The notes: generated from the sequence alone by a model not told the origin. Positions 7,809 to 18,865 are shown, numbered from the stretch's first letter. The stretch: 64,000 bases of DNA from Erythrobacter sanguineus (GCF_900143235.1 NZ_FRDF01000002.1:180029-244028), one strand, 5' to 3'. Translations and numbers: made by a program.

Positions 7809-9863
7809 CTACTCCAGCTCGAGGATCACCGCATCGACCGCCAGGCTTTCGCCCTCGGCGGCGTTGATCTTCGCGATGACGCCTTCCTTTTCGGCGCGCA
7901 GGATGTTTTCCATCTTCATCGCCTCGACCGTGGCGAGCGGTTGGCCGGGCTGCACGGTCTCGCCCTCAGCCACGTGGAGCTTCATCAGCATCCCCGGCAT
8001 CGGACAGATCAGGAAGCGCGACAGGTCGGGCGGCACCTTTTCCAGCATCAGCGATTCGTGTCGGGCAAGCCGCAGCGGCAGCACCAGCGCAGTGTGCGCC
8101 GCGCCGCGGGTCGTGACCTTCCAGTGATTGCCGATCCGCTCGACAATCAGGCCGAAGCGCACCTCTGCGCCATCACCAATCTTGCCGGTGGCGCTGGCCT
8201 GCACCATGCCGGGCAGCCAGTCGCAGGTGCCCTCCACCCGCACACCATCGACCAGTGCATGGCCATCTCCCAGCGTCACTTCGAAGCGTTCATCACCCAG
8301 CTTGACAAGCCAATCGCTGCCGACCGGGAGCGGCCCATCAAGCTGCCCCGAAATCTGCCGCCCGCGCGCCTGAAGCGTGAATTCGTTGCCCGCGCACACA
8401 GCAGCAAGGATGCGGCGGAAATCCTCGCTCGTCGCCGCGCCGTGGAAACCTTCGGGATATTCCTCGGCGATGAAGCCGGTGGTCAGTTCCCCCGAACGGA
8501 AACGCGGGTGCTGCATGATCGCGCTGAGGAAATCGATGTTGTGGCCGAGACCTTTGATCCGGAAATTGTCTAGCGCCTCGATCTGCAAGCCGGCCGCCTC
8601 GTCACGGGTCGGCGCCCAGGTCACCAGTTTGGCGATCATCGGGTCGTAGAAGCGCGAAACCTCGCCGCCGTGGTAAACACCGTCATCGACCCGCACCGAA
8701 CCATTGCCCCGCGCTACCCCGCGCCGTGCCTTACCTTGGACGGTTTCATCCTCGCTCCAGCCCGGCAGCGGCGGCGAATATTCCACCAGCCGCCCGGTTG
8801 ATGGCAGGAACCCGCGATAGGGGTCTTCGGCATAGACGCGGTTTTCGATCGCCCAGCCGTCGATCCCCATATCGTCCTGCGTGAAGGCGAGCTTCTCGCC
8901 AGCGGCGACGCGGATCATCTGTTCGACCAGATCGATGCCAGTGATCGCCTCGGTCACGGGGTGTTCGACCTGCAAACGCGTGTTCATTTCGAGGAAGTAG
9001 AAACTTTCCCCCGTCGGGTCCGCGCCGCTGACGATCAGTTCGACCGTGCCAGCCGAATAATACCCCACCGCGCGCGACAGGGCGACGCATTGCTCGCCCA
9101 TCGCCTTGCGCATCTTGGGCGTGACGAAGGGCGACGGCGCTTCCTCGACCACCTTCTGGTGGCGGCGCTGGATCGAGCATTCGCGCTCGTTCAGATAGAG
9201 GATGTTGCCGTGCTGATCACCGAGGATCTGGATTTCGATGTGGCGCGGGTTGAGGATGAATTTCTCGATGAAAACGCGGTCATCGCCAAAGCTGCTCAGC
9301 CCTTCGCGCTTAACGCTTTCAAAGCCCTCGCGCACGTCGGCTTCGGAATAGGCAAGGCGCATCCCCTTGCCCCCGCCGCCTGCGCTGGCCTTCATCATCA
9401 CCGGATAGCCGATCTCGTTCGAGATGCGGACCGCGTGCTCGGTATCCTCGATCTCGCCGACGAAGCCGGGGACGACATTGACACCCGCCTGCATGGCAAG
9501 TTTCTTGGATTCGATCTTGTCACCCATTGCCGCGATGGCGTTCACCGGCGGGCCGATGAAGGCGATGTTTTCCTTGGCCAGCGCCTCGGCGAAAGAGGTG
9601 CGTTCCGACAGGAACCCATAGCCGGGATGCACCGCCTCGGCCCCGGTCTGCTTGCAGGCAGCAATGATCTTGTCCGCGATCAGATAGGATTCGGCCGCAG
9701 GTGACGGGCCGATATGCACGGCCTCGTCCGCCATCGCCACGAAGGGCGCGCGCGCATCGGCATCGGAATAGACCGCGACGGTCTTGATCCCCATTTTCCG
9801 GGCGGTGGTGATGACCCGGCAGGCGATTTCGCCGCGGTTGGCAATCAGGATTTTCGAGAACAA
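7809..9863 (-). CDS. pccA: Propionyl-CoA carboxylase, biotin carboxylase/carrier (alpha) subunit
   Basis: The ATP-dependent subunit that carboxylates biotin and passes the carboxyl to PccB, turning propionyl-CoA into (S)-methylmalonyl-CoA. Domains in order: biotin carboxylase with KILIANRGEIACRVI, the GGGGKGMR ATP loop and the EMNTRLQVEHPVTE motif; a linker region; and a biotinyl domain with EAMKMENIL, the biotinylated Lys near residue 650. TTG at 9863 is preferred as start: GAGAGG lies 9 bp upstream and the protein then begins (M)FSKILIANRG as its relatives do. A TTG at 9884 would add 7 residues. Methylcrotonyl-CoA carboxylase is the alternative, but the epimerase, mutase and pccB nearby favour propionate. 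Confidence 0.9.
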   Translation of the reverse strand: MFSKILIANRGEIACRVITTARKMGIKTVAVYSDADARAPFVAMADEAVHIGPSPAAESYLIADKIIAACKQTGAEAVHPGYGFLSERTSFAEALAKENIAFIGPPVNAIAAMGDKIESKKLAMQAGVNVVPGFVGEIEDTEHAVRISNEIGYPVMMKASAGGGGKGMRLAYSEADVREGFESVKREGLSSFGDDRVFIEKFILNPRHIEIQILGDQHGNILYLNERECSIQRRHQKVVEEAPSPFVTPKMRKAMGEQCVALSRAVGYYSAGTVELIVSGADPTGESFYFLEMNTRLQVEHPVTEAITGIDLVEQMIRVAAGEKLAFTQDDMGIDGWAIENRVYAEDPYRGFLPSTGRLVEYSPPLPGWSEDETVQGKARRGVARGNGSVRVDDGVYHGGEVSRFYDPMIAKLVTWAPTRDEAAGLQIEALDNFRIKGLGHNIDFLSAIMQHPRFRSGELTTGFIAEEYPEGFHGAATSEDFRRILAAVCAGNEFTLQARGRQISGQLDGPLPVGSDWLVKLGDERFEVTLGDGHALVDGVRVEGTCDWLPGMVQASATGKIGDGAEVRFGLIVERIGNHWKVTTRGAAHTALVLPLRLARHESLMLEKVPPDLSRFLICPMPGMLMKLHVAEGETVQPGQPLATVEAMKMENILRAEKEGVIAKINAAEGESLAVDAVILELE

Positions 9864-9950
9864 GGCGGAAGACCTCTCGTGCAAGCGCTTTTTCTTGCAC
9901 AGGGCTATGCCGCCTGATCACGCAGCCTGCAAGCTAGCGGATTTGGGGCT

Positions 9951-10409
9951 TCAGCCGGGGACCTCGACCAGTTCCTTCAGTTCCCTCGTGCGCGTGCGGG
10001 TAAGCCGCGCCTTGCAGGTCGAAACCAGCAGCGGTTCCAGGCTGCCGCCGCGCGCCGTGTAGCCATCGACCCGGCAATGCGCGTCACGGTAACGCAGCCA
10101 GCCGCGTTGGGCTTCGAGCAAGCTTTCAAAGAAGCCTTCGCGGGTGTCACGCTCGCTTCCATAGGCCGCAAACTCGGCATCTTGCGCTTTCATGACCGCG
10201 GCGGTTTCCTTCCATTGCGCATTGAGCCGTTCATCCGCGACCTCGAAATCGCGGCCCGCGCACCAGTTCATTTCCTGCTGCACCTGCGGATCGTCGCAGT
10301 TCCATTCGGGATCGCCGCCTTGCTCTGCGGCCGCGAAAGCGTGCCTCATCCCATCTTCGGCAGGACTTGCGGTTTGCAGCAGCAGCGGGAGGATAAACGA
10401 GGCGATCAT
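9951..10409 (-). CDS. LprI-like / DUF1311 exported protein
   Basis: A 152-residue secreted protein with a short signal peptide (MIASFILPLLLQTASPA) and a cysteine pattern typical of the DUF1311/LprI group: WNCDDPQVQQEMNWCAGRDF, then helices with RGWLRYRDAHCRVDG and a final Cys in VSTCKARLT. Members include lysozyme-inhibitor-like proteins, but most are uncharacterised. Its start overlaps the stop of the upstream DUF3445 gene by ATGA, so it is translated with it. Confidence 0.7.
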   Translation of the reverse strand: MIASFILPLLLQTASPAEDGMRHAFAAAEQGGDPEWNCDDPQVQQEMNWCAGRDFEVADERLNAQWKETAAVMKAQDAEFAAYGSERDTREGFFESLLEAQRGWLRYRDAHCRVDGYTARGGSLEPLLVSTCKARLTRTRTRELKELVEVPG

Positions 10410-11197
10410 GCAGCTCTCCGTTGGGCAAAGGCGATCAGGCTGTCAGCATAAGCAGGTGCGCCCCTGCGGTCACCCTCGCCGCTGACGAGCGTCTGCACCG
10501 CCTTGCCGAGCATGATGATATTGGCGGGGGAAAGGCTAGCGAGCGGCTCCACATAAATCCCGATGGTGAACAGGATCGCGACCGTTTGCGGCAGGCGGCG
10601 CAGGGTCTGGCGTTCGGAGCGGACGAACAGGGTCTCGCCTGCGTTCTCCGGTGTGACATGGGCGAAGGCTTCGGCTGGCGGGAGGTCAGGCAACCAGCGG
10701 CGCTCTCCGGTGGCCGCAATGAACCAGTTGCAGCGGGCGTAGATCGGGCCGGGACGGAGCGTTTCCATGAAGCGATCAACCCCGGTGGCGAGTTGCTCCT
10801 CGTATCCCGCAATCGGAGCATGGAGCGCGCGCAAAGGCAGGCCGATCTTCTCGGCAGGATGCCAGTCGGATGGCCATGCCACCGCCGCCCCGATCAGGCG
10901 GTAAACCTCCTCGCCCTCGGCTTTGGTCAGCATGCAGAGGTCTTCGTGACAAGCCAGCGCGGCCTCAGGCAGCGCGCCTGCGACACCCAGCATCGCCGCA
11001 AGCTCGCGGCCCGGCGCATCCACTTCGGGGGTCAGTTGCACCCCCTCAGGCCAGTCGGCAAACCCCGCCGCGCGTGCCGCCAGATCGGGCGCAGGCTGGA
11101 GCCACTCGCGCTCCTCCAGCTTGACCAGCCCCATGCGCAGCTGCCCGCCGCCCCGCGCCTTGGGCAGCAGCGTGTCGACGGAGAAGCCGAGGGACAC
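10406..11197 (-). CDS. DUF3445 / heme-dependent oxidative N-demethylase-like protein
   Basis: A 263-residue protein that resembles the DUF3445 family, in which some members are heme-dependent oxidative N-demethylase subunits. Features that fit are the N-terminal LRMGLVKLEEREWL, the central HEDLCML and LPLRALHAPIAGYEEQL, and the LFVRSERQTLRRLPQT segment near the C-terminus. The start is a GTG at 11197. It lies between bioB and the LprI-like gene in the propionate cluster and overlaps the latter by ATGA. The link to methylamine demethylation is family knowledge only; nothing here identifies the substrate. Confidence 0.65.
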   Translation of the reverse strand: MSLGFSVDTLLPKARGGGQLRMGLVKLEEREWLQPAPDLAARAAGFADWPEGVQLTPEVDAPGRELAAMLGVAGALPEAALACHEDLCMLTKAEGEEVYRLIGAAVAWPSDWHPAEKIGLPLRALHAPIAGYEEQLATGVDRFMETLRPGPIYARCNWFIAATGERRWLPDLPPAEAFAHVTPENAGETLFVRSERQTLRRLPQTVAILFTIGIYVEPLASLSPANIIMLGKAVQTLVSGEGDRRGAPAYADSLIAFAQRRAA

Positions 11198-11209
11198 CGC
11201 CCTAATCCC

Positions 11210-11287
11210 TCACCCCAGCGAAAGCTGGGGTCTCAGGCCACCGGCGTCCGATCTCTTGGCTACAGATCACAGCTTTCGCTGGGATGA
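11210..11287. repeat. REPIN-like pair of inverted REP hairpins (family A, no gene)
   Basis: Two 17-bp arms in inverted orientation, 11210-11226 and 11271-11287, differ at one base. The left arm belongs to the hairpin CCCCAGCGAAAGCTGGGG with a GAAA loop. The same sequence, at 28 bp and perfect, brackets the GIY-YIG gene at 28135-28505. Here only 44 bp of unrelated sequence lie between the arms, so this looks like a non-autonomous derivative. It sits between bioB and the DUF3445 gene. Confidence 0.85.
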
Positions 11288-11299
11288 CACTAAAGGAAG

Positions 11300-12310
11300 T
11301 CACCCCGCCGGTTCCGCCTGCTTTGCCGACCGCGCGGGTTCCTCGCCTTGCAGCGCGGTGAGGCCGAGTTTCGCAAACAGCGCACCGTCGCTGTCGTCAC
11401 CGGCATTGGGCGCGGTCAGCAGCTTTTCGCCGGTGAAGATCGAATTGGCGCCCGCAAGGAAGCACAGCGCCTGCGTCGCCTCGGACATCGACTCGCGCCC
11501 AGCCGACAGCCGCACCATCGAGCGCGGCATGGTGATGCGTGCCACCGCTACGGTGCGGACGAACTCGATATCGTCGATCTTGGCGAGCGGCGTGTCGGCC
11601 AGCATGTTGCCCAGCACCGTCCCCTTTACCGGCACCAGCGCGTTGACCGGCACGCTTTCGGGGTGCTGCGGCAGGGTGGCGAGCGTGTGGATAAAGCCCA
11701 CCCGGTCCCCGCGCGTCTCCCCCATCCCGACGATCCCGCCGGAACACACATTGATCCCGGCCTTGCGCACATGGTCCAGCGTATCAAGCCGGCACTGGAA
11801 ATCGCGGGTGGAGATGACGCGCTCGTAATATTCGGGCGAGCTGTCGATGTTGTGATTGTAGTAATCGAGGCCCGCTTCGGCCAGCTGCGCTGCCTGATGC
11901 GGTTCGAGCATCCCCAGCGTCATGCAGGTCTCCAGCCCCATGTCTCGCACGCCCTTCACGATCTCGACAATCGCGGGCATATCGCGGTCCTTGGGATTGC
12001 GCCACGCCGCACCCATGCAGAACCGCTGGCTGCCCGCATCCTTCGCCTGCGCCGCACGCTGGAGCACGGCCTGCACGTCCATCAGCTTGGTGGCTTCGAC
12101 GCCGGAGTCCGCGTGCACCGACTGCGAACAATAGCCGCAATCCTCCGGACACCCGCCGGTCTTGATGCTGAGCAGGGTGCACAGCTGCACCTGCGTGGGC
12201 GGGTGGTATTCGCGGTGGACGCTGGCGGCCTGGAACAGCAGCTCGGTGAAGGGGAGGTCGAAGAGGGCCGCGATTTCCGTGCGGGTCCAGTCAGTGCGGA
12301 TTTCAGTCAT
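11300..12310 (-). CDS. bioB: Biotin synthase
   Basis: Radical-SAM enzyme that inserts sulfur into dethiobiotin to make biotin. The 336 residues from the ATG at 12310 carry the radical-SAM CX3CX2C in [13 protein letters not shown], preceded by [11 protein letters not shown], as in all BioB proteins. The remaining family segments ([73 protein letters not shown]) are intact. It lies inside the propionate cluster and supplies the cofactor of PccA. The upstream 81-aa gene overlaps the start by 8 bp, and no clear Shine-Dalgarno precedes the ATG, which suits coupled translation. Confidence 0.96.
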   Translation of the reverse strand: MTEIRTDWTRTEIAALFDLPFTELLFQAASVHREYHPPTQVQLCTLLSIKTGGCPEDCGYCSQSVHADSGVEATKLMDVQAVLQRAAQAKDAGSQRFCMGAAWRNPKDRDMPAIVEIVKGVRDMGLETCMTLGMLEPHQAAQLAEAGLDYYNHNIDSSPEYYERVISTRDFQCRLDTLDHVRKAGINVCSGGIVGMGETRGDRVGFIHTLATLPQHPESVPVNALVPVKGTVLGNMLADTPLAKIDDIEFVRTVAVARITMPRSMVRLSAGRESMSEATQALCFLAGANSIFTGEKLLTAPNAGDDSDGALFAKLGLTALQGEEPARSAKQAEPAG

Positions 12311-12548
12311 AAAAAGAGGTTCCGGTAATGCGGATTCGAGTCTCACCGCCCAATGCAAGTTGCATTTCCTTGCGCTCTGGATCGGTTGAAGCCACGAAGA
12401 ATTCGACAGAAGTGACTTTCAGGCGATACTTGTTCGAGTTGCGGTCAATCCCGCTGATGATCGCCCCCGACGTGGGAAGGGCCGGAAGCTCTTGTGGGCC
12501 GATCAAATCATCGGGGCCAAGTTCGTGAACGACATAAGCAACAATCAT
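12303..12548 (-). CDS. Small hypothetical protein, 81 aa, overlapping bioB
   Basis: An 81-residue frame with a balanced amino-acid mix ([18 protein letters not shown]... ending ITGTSFYD), less GC-rich than its neighbours. It ends 8 bp inside bioB, which otherwise lacks a clear ribosome-binding site, so it may be its translational leader gene. The sequence looks like a compact beta-rich domain but I recognise no family. It starts just after a palindromic repeat element, so recent arrival is possible. Confidence 0.5.
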   Translation of the reverse strand: MIVAYVVHELGPDDLIGPQELPALPTSGAIISGIDRNSNKYRLKVTSVEFFVASTDPERKEMQLALGGETRIRITGTSFYD

Positions 12549-12560
12549 TTAGCCAGCCCT

Positions 12561-12664
12561 TCGTCATTGCGAGGAGCCGCAGGCGAAGCGGAAATCCATC
12601 AACTGCCGTCTCGTTATGCAGCAACCTCCGAAGCTGGATTGCTTCGCTCCGCTCGCAATGACGA
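12561..12664. repeat. Intergenic palindromic repeat (family B, CGTCATTGCGAG type)
   Basis: The ends are perfect 13-bp inverted repeats, TCGTCATTGCGAG at 12561-12573 and CTCGCAATGACGA at 12652-12664. Pairing continues imperfectly inward (GAGCCGCAGGCGAAGCGGAAATCCA against GGATTGCTTCGCTCCGCTC). The 104-bp element fills the gap between the mutase gene and the 81-aa gene. Repeats of this sequence are widespread in sphingomonad intergenic regions by my recollection. Confidence 0.8.
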
Positions 12665-12675
12665 GGAAGTAGCCA

Positions 12676-14829
<2,154 letters not shown>

Positions 14830-14837
14830 CACTATAC

Positions 14838-14960
14838 AATCCCGTCATGCTGAACTTGTTTCACCTGTGGTGACTTCGTTCCAGCATCCATGGCGCAAAA
14901 GGAAGCTGAGCCCCCGCCTTCGCGGGGGCTGCGGGTCAATAGTCTGGCCGACTATTGACC
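14838..14960. repeat. Mosaic of three palindromic elements between mutase and enoyl-CoA hydratase genes
   Basis: From left to right: a TCATGCTGAACTTGTTTC / CAGCATCCATGG repeat (about 14843-14883) split by about 20 bp; a strong hairpin with 9-bp arms AGCCCCCGC / GCGGGGGCT around CTTC (14909-14930); and a perfect 11-bp inverted repeat GGTCAATAGTC / GACTATTGACC (14934-14944 and 14950-14960). The last arm contains the TAG stop of the hydratase gene. The second and third could end transcription, though no T-run follows on the minus strand. Confidence 0.7.
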
Positions 14961-15737
14961 CTTGAACTCGGCCTTGCGCTTCTGAAGGAAGGCCATCCCG
15001 CCCTCCATCGCGTCCTTGGTCGCGCCGGCGATGCGCTGGCCCTCGGCCTCGGCCAGCAGCACCATTTGCAGGTTCTGGTCGAGCGCTGTGGCGATGTTGC
15101 GCTTCATTGTGGCGTAGGCGACCGTCGGCCCGTTCGCCAGCTTCTCGGCCAGCGCGCGGGCTTCGGTCATCAACTCGGCATCATTGACGCATTTGTAGAT
15201 CAGGCCCCATTCCTCGGCCTGTTCGCCCGAAATCTTCTCGCCCAGCATCATCATCCGCGTGGCGCGGGCGCGGCCGATGGCGCGGGCGAGCAGCCAGGTC
15301 GATCCGCCATCGGGCACAAGGCCGATATTGACAAAGGCCTGGAGGAAATAGGCGCTCTTGGCAGCGATGGTGAAGTCTGCCGCCAGCGCGAGGCTGCACC
15401 CTACGCCCGCTGCCGGTCCGTTGACAGCGCAGATCACCGGTACCTGCGCGCGGATAAGCTGGCTGATCGCCGGGTTGTAATGATTGATCAGGGCCTCGTG
15501 GCTGCCGCCCTTCCCGCCCAATGCGCTGCCATCGCCGCGTGCGGACAGGTCCGCGCCCGAACAGAAGCCCTTGCCTTCACCCGTGATCAGCACCGCACGC
15601 GCATCGCCAAGGTCGTAGAACGCCTGCCCCAGTTCGTCCGCCATCGCGGGCGGCATGGCGTTGAGCCGCTCGGGGCGGTTCAAGGTGATGGTGAGCAGCG
15701 GGCCGTCACGTTCGGCGCGGATGGTTTCGTAAGACAT
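14952..15737 (-). CDS. Enoyl-CoA hydratase/isomerase family protein
   Basis: A 261-residue crotonase-fold protein. Oxyanion-hole segments are GKGFCSGADLSARG and NGPAAGVGCSLALAADF, and the family helix VNIGLVPDGGSTWLLARAIG follows. It is closest in feel to PaaG/2-(1,2-epoxyphenylacetyl)-CoA-isomerase-type hydratases, but substrate cannot be assigned. Its place between the mutase and epimerase genes suggests a role in short-chain acyl-CoA breakdown feeding propionyl-CoA. The stop codon lies inside a perfect inverted repeat. Confidence 0.88.
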   Translation of the reverse strand: MSYETIRAERDGPLLTITLNRPERLNAMPPAMADELGQAFYDLGDARAVLITGEGKGFCSGADLSARGDGSALGGKGGSHEALINHYNPAISQLIRAQVPVICAVNGPAAGVGCSLALAADFTIAAKSAYFLQAFVNIGLVPDGGSTWLLARAIGRARATRMMMLGEKISGEQAEEWGLIYKCVNDAELMTEARALAEKLANGPTVAYATMKRNIATALDQNLQMVLLAEAEGQRIAGATKDAMEGGMAFLQKRKAEFKGQ

Positions 15738-15762
15738 TCGTTCAACCTTTCTTTCACGCCCC

Positions 15763-15841
15763 CCCGGCCCCGAGCCGGGGCCCCGCTTTCTTCTTCATCA
15801 GGTGACAAAAGAAGCGGGGCCCCGGATCAAGTCCGGGGAGA
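15763..15841. repeat. Palindromic repeat (family C, CCCCGGATCAAGTCCGGGG type)
   Basis: Contains a short palindrome GGCCCCGAGCCGGGGCC (15766-15782) and, across a 23-bp loop, arms GGGGCCCCGCTT (15777-15788) and AAGCGGGGCCCC (15812-15823), then CCCCGGATCAAGTCCGGGG (15820-15838). A second copy of the last palindrome is at about 28653-28671. It occupies the whole gap between the hydratase and epimerase genes. Confidence 0.75.
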
Positions 15842-15849
15842 CGATTAAA

Positions 15850-16302
15850 CTAATTCGACCAATGCGCATCCTCGCGCGGGGTCTCCATGATTTCGGTAAG
15901 CATGCCGCCCATGTCCTTGGGATGGACGAAAAAGATAGGGGTGCCATGCGCGCCGATGCGCGTGGGACCGAGGATGCGCTTGCCGAGTTCTTCAAACGCG
16001 GTGCGCGCCTCGGCGATGTCGGGCACTTCAAAGCACAGGTGATGCTGCCCGCCGAGCGGGTTCTTGGCGAGGAAACCGGCGAGCGTGGAGCCTTCCCCCA
16101 GCGGCTCGATCAGCTCGATCTGCGTGCCGTTCATAGCGCCATCGGCTCCGGGGGTGTCGACGAAGCAGACCTTCACGCCCTGCTCCTCTAGGTCGAACGG
16201 CGTGTGGATCTTGGTCGCGCCCATCACGTCGCGGTAGAAGGCGATGGAGTCCGCGATGGAGGGCGTGGCGACCCCGATGTGGTTCAGTCTACCCAGCTTC
16301 AT
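15850..16302 (-). CDS. mce: Methylmalonyl-CoA epimerase
   Basis: Interconverts (S)- and (R)-methylmalonyl-CoA, linking propionyl-CoA carboxylase to the mutase. It is a 150-residue VOC-fold protein: LNHIGVATPSIADSIAFYRDVMGA carries the first metal-binding His, GQHHLCFEVPDI the second, and the C-terminal IFFVHPKDMGGMLTEI the last His/Glu pair. The start ATG lies 13 bp inside the end of the GIY-YIG/DUF4357 gene, which has been placed between it and pccB. Confidence 0.93.
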   Translation of the reverse strand: MKLGRLNHIGVATPSIADSIAFYRDVMGATKIHTPFDLEEQGVKVCFVDTPGADGAMNGTQIELIEPLGEGSTLAGFLAKNPLGGQHHLCFEVPDIAEARTAFEELGKRILGPTRIGAHGTPIFFVHPKDMGGMLTEIMETPREDAHWSN

Positions 16303-17227
16303 GTTGCCTCAACTTCATTGCACGCCAATCGGCGTAAGTAATTCCAGTGTCTTTGGTCCTCCAGGTCGTCCGCCCGTTGTCTGAGCGTCCAGCCATGAAT
16401 GCGGATGCCGCAGACGGACTGCCAAGGTTTGTGTCTTGGGTAAGCTCCCACAGCTCAGGATCAGTAGTGTCAACAAGGGTGCCATTCTGCCTAAGCCGAG
16501 CCTTCCTCAATCTGAGGTGGTCAGCAAATGAGGATTTCTCAGTCGCATAGACCTTCGAGCCAGCGAGCAAAATAAACTGCCCTGCATCTTCTATCGCTTC
16601 TCCCGTGGCCCCGCGAATTTGAGCAATAAATTGTCCACTAGCCTGAACCGGACGATAATCGATTGGTTGCCTAGAACCAGATACCATTTCTGCCGAGAGG
16701 ACAGGGGGCTTCTGAGATTTGAAGAGGTCAAATCCGAGGATTGGAAGGAGGATGGAAATTTCTTCCAATACCCGTTCCATATCAGCGATCTCAGCTTCTG
16801 GGAGTCCAGTGAAGGATGGCGAGGTCGCATTTACGATCTCTGCCTGACCAGAGCCTTTAATCTGTTCCAGAATTCGACTTTCGAGATACCTCCCGTGAGC
16901 CTTTGTTAGGTTTTCATCTTTCGATACAATCAAGGCGACCCGCTCGAAGAAGGCCTTGGATTCATCGGAGTCATGAGAACTCAGACGGGTCCTGACAGAG
17001 TCTCCTTCTCCCACGTAAACTTTTGAATTCTCACCATCGTCCGAGCCTAGCAGAAGGTAAACGCCCGTCCTTGATGCTTCGTCCCTCGAAATCAAATCCG
17101 GAAGAGAGACACGGTTTGCAACTACCGCCCGGACGGAAGAAACACCCAATTCCGCGGTGATAACGCCGGAAGGGGTGCCATCGACTAGGAAAAGCTTCAG
17201 ACTTCGTCCGATCAAATTTTGCGGCAC
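16289..17227 (-). CDS. GIY-YIG nuclease-family protein with C-terminal DUF4357-like region
   Basis: A 312-residue protein. A GIY-YIG fold spans about 50-160: TGVYLLLG, then KVYVGEGDSVRTRLSSH and a glutamate in GRYLESRILEQI, the positions of the conserved Tyr, Tyr-Gly, Arg and Glu. The last third (GQFILLAGSKVYATEKSSF...) resembles DUF4357, a common partner of such nucleases. The start is a GTG at 17227 with GAGG upstream. Base composition is visibly poorer in GC than both neighbours and codon choice differs, so transfer is likely. It lies 9 bp after pccB and overlaps mce by 14 bp, in the same orientation as the operon. Role unknown; related proteins occur near phage-defence loci, but no partner gene is seen here. 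Confidence 0.75.
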   Translation of the reverse strand: MPQNLIGRSLKLFLVDGTPSGVITAELGVSSVRAVVANRVSLPDLISRDEASRTGVYLLLGSDDGENSKVYVGEGDSVRTRLSSHDSDESKAFFERVALIVSKDENLTKAHGRYLESRILEQIKGSGQAEIVNATSPSFTGLPEAEIADMERVLEEISILLPILGFDLFKSQKPPVLSAEMVSGSRQPIDYRPVQASGQFIAQIRGATGEAIEDAGQFILLAGSKVYATEKSSFADHLRLRKARLRQNGTLVDTTDPELWELTQDTNLGSPSAASAFMAGRSDNGRTTWRTKDTGITYADWRAMKLRQHEAG

Positions 17228-17236
17228 TGGCTCACC

Positions 17237-18775
17237 TCACAGCGGAATATTGTCATGCTTCTTCCACGGGTTCTCCAGCTGCTTCGTCCGGAGCTTCCTT
17301 AGCCCCAGCGCGATCCGGCGGCGGGTCGAGTGCGGGTGGATCACCTCGTCGATATAGCCCCGCTGTGCGGCGACGAAGGGGTTGGCGAAGCGGTCTTCGT
17401 ATTCCTTGGTCTTTTCGGCGATCTTTTCAGCGTCGCCGCGGTCCTGCCGGAAGATGATTTCCACCGCGCCCTTGGCGCCCATCACCGCGATTTCCGCCGT
17501 GGGCCAGGCGTAGTTCAAATCGCCGCGCAGGTGCTTGGAGGCCATCACGTCATAGGCCCCGCCGTAAGCCTTGCGGGTGATGACGGTGATCTTGGGCACG
17601 GTCGCCTCGGCATAGGCGAACAGCAACTTTGCGCCGTGCTTGATGATCCCGCCCAGCTCCTGCGCGGTGCCGGGGAGGAAGCCGGGGACGTCGACAAAGG
17701 TGATGATCGGGATTTCAAACGCATCGCAGAACCGCACGAAGCGCGCGGCTTTCTTTGAGGAATTGATGTCGAGCACGCCTGCCAGCACCATCGGCTGGTT
17801 CGCCACCACGCCGACGGTGCGGCCTTCCACGCGGCCGAAACCGCACAGGATGTTGCCCGCGTGGGCCGGCTGGATCTCGAAGAAATCGCCTTCGTCCAGC
17901 ACCTTGGCGATGACTTCGTGCATGTCGTAGGGCAGGTTGGCATTGTCGGGGATCAGCGTGTCGAGGCTCATGTCGAGCCGGTCCCACGGATCACTGGTGG
18001 GGAGCGTCGGCACTTCCTCGCGGTTCGACAGCGGCAGGAAATCCATGAAGCGGCGGGTGGCCAGCAGGGCTTCGATATCGTTTTCGTAAGCAAGATCGGC
18101 CACGCTGGTCTTGGTGGTATGCGTGATCGCCCCGCCCAGTTCCTCCTGCGTCACGACCTCGTTGGTGACGGTCTTCACCACGTCCGGGCCGGTGACGAAC
18201 ATGTAGCTCGAATCCTTCACCATGAAGATGAAGTCGGTCATGGCAGGCGAATAGACCGCCCCGCCCGCGCACGGCCCCATGATGAGGCTGATCTGCGGCA
18301 CCACGCCGCTGGCGAGCACATTGCGCTGGAACACCTCGGCATAGCCGCCGAGGCTGGCCACGCCCTCCTGAATCCGCGCGCCGCCCGAATCGTTCAACCC
18401 GATCACCGGCGCGCCGACCTTCATCGCGGTGTCCATCACCTTGCAGATCTTTTCGGCATGGCGTTTCGACAGGCTCCCGCCGAACACGGTGAAATCCTGC
18501 GAGAACACATAGACCAGACGCCCGTTGATGGTGCCGCTGCCGGTCACCACCCCGTCGCCGGGGATGCGCTGCGTTTCCATGCCGAAATCCATGCAGTCAT
18601 GTTCGACATAGGTATCCAGCTCTTCAAAGCTGCCTTCGTCGAGCAGCACATCCAGCCGCTCACGCGCGGTCAGCTTGCCCTTGGCGTGCTGGGCTTCGAT
18701 GCGCTTGGCCCCGCCGCCCATCTTGGCGGCTTCACGGCGGCGTTCCATTTCGGCGATATTGGCGGACACGGGCAT
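17237..18775 (-). CDS. pccB: Propionyl-CoA carboxylase beta (carboxyltransferase) subunit
   Basis: Transfers the carboxyl group from biotin on PccA to propionyl-CoA. The start at 18775 ([18 protein letters not shown]) gives 512 residues, the normal length; the open frame upstream belongs to a divergent gene. Typical segments are [20 protein letters not shown], the acyl-CoA site [40 protein letters not shown] and, in the C-terminal half, [23 protein letters not shown] and [12 protein letters not shown]. It is the first gene of the minus-strand propionate cluster and reads toward pccA nearly 7.4 kb away. Confidence 0.95.
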   Translation of the reverse strand: MPVSANIAEMERRREAAKMGGGAKRIEAQHAKGKLTARERLDVLLDEGSFEELDTYVEHDCMDFGMETQRIPGDGVVTGSGTINGRLVYVFSQDFTVFGGSLSKRHAEKICKVMDTAMKVGAPVIGLNDSGGARIQEGVASLGGYAEVFQRNVLASGVVPQISLIMGPCAGGAVYSPAMTDFIFMVKDSSYMFVTGPDVVKTVTNEVVTQEELGGAITHTTKTSVADLAYENDIEALLATRRFMDFLPLSNREEVPTLPTSDPWDRLDMSLDTLIPDNANLPYDMHEVIAKVLDEGDFFEIQPAHAGNILCGFGRVEGRTVGVVANQPMVLAGVLDINSSKKAARFVRFCDAFEIPIITFVDVPGFLPGTAQELGGIIKHGAKLLFAYAEATVPKITVITRKAYGGAYDVMASKHLRGDLNYAWPTAEIAVMGAKGAVEIIFRQDRGDAEKIAEKTKEYEDRFANPFVAAQRGYIDEVIHPHSTRRRIALGLRKLRTKQLENPWKKHDNIPL

Positions 18776-18865
18776 CCCCTGTTGTTTGCTTTGGCAGATG
18801 CGTTGCCTTAGCGCTGGCGCAGCGTCAACGTGGCAAAAATGGCGGGCGGCAAGGAAGGGATCGTA

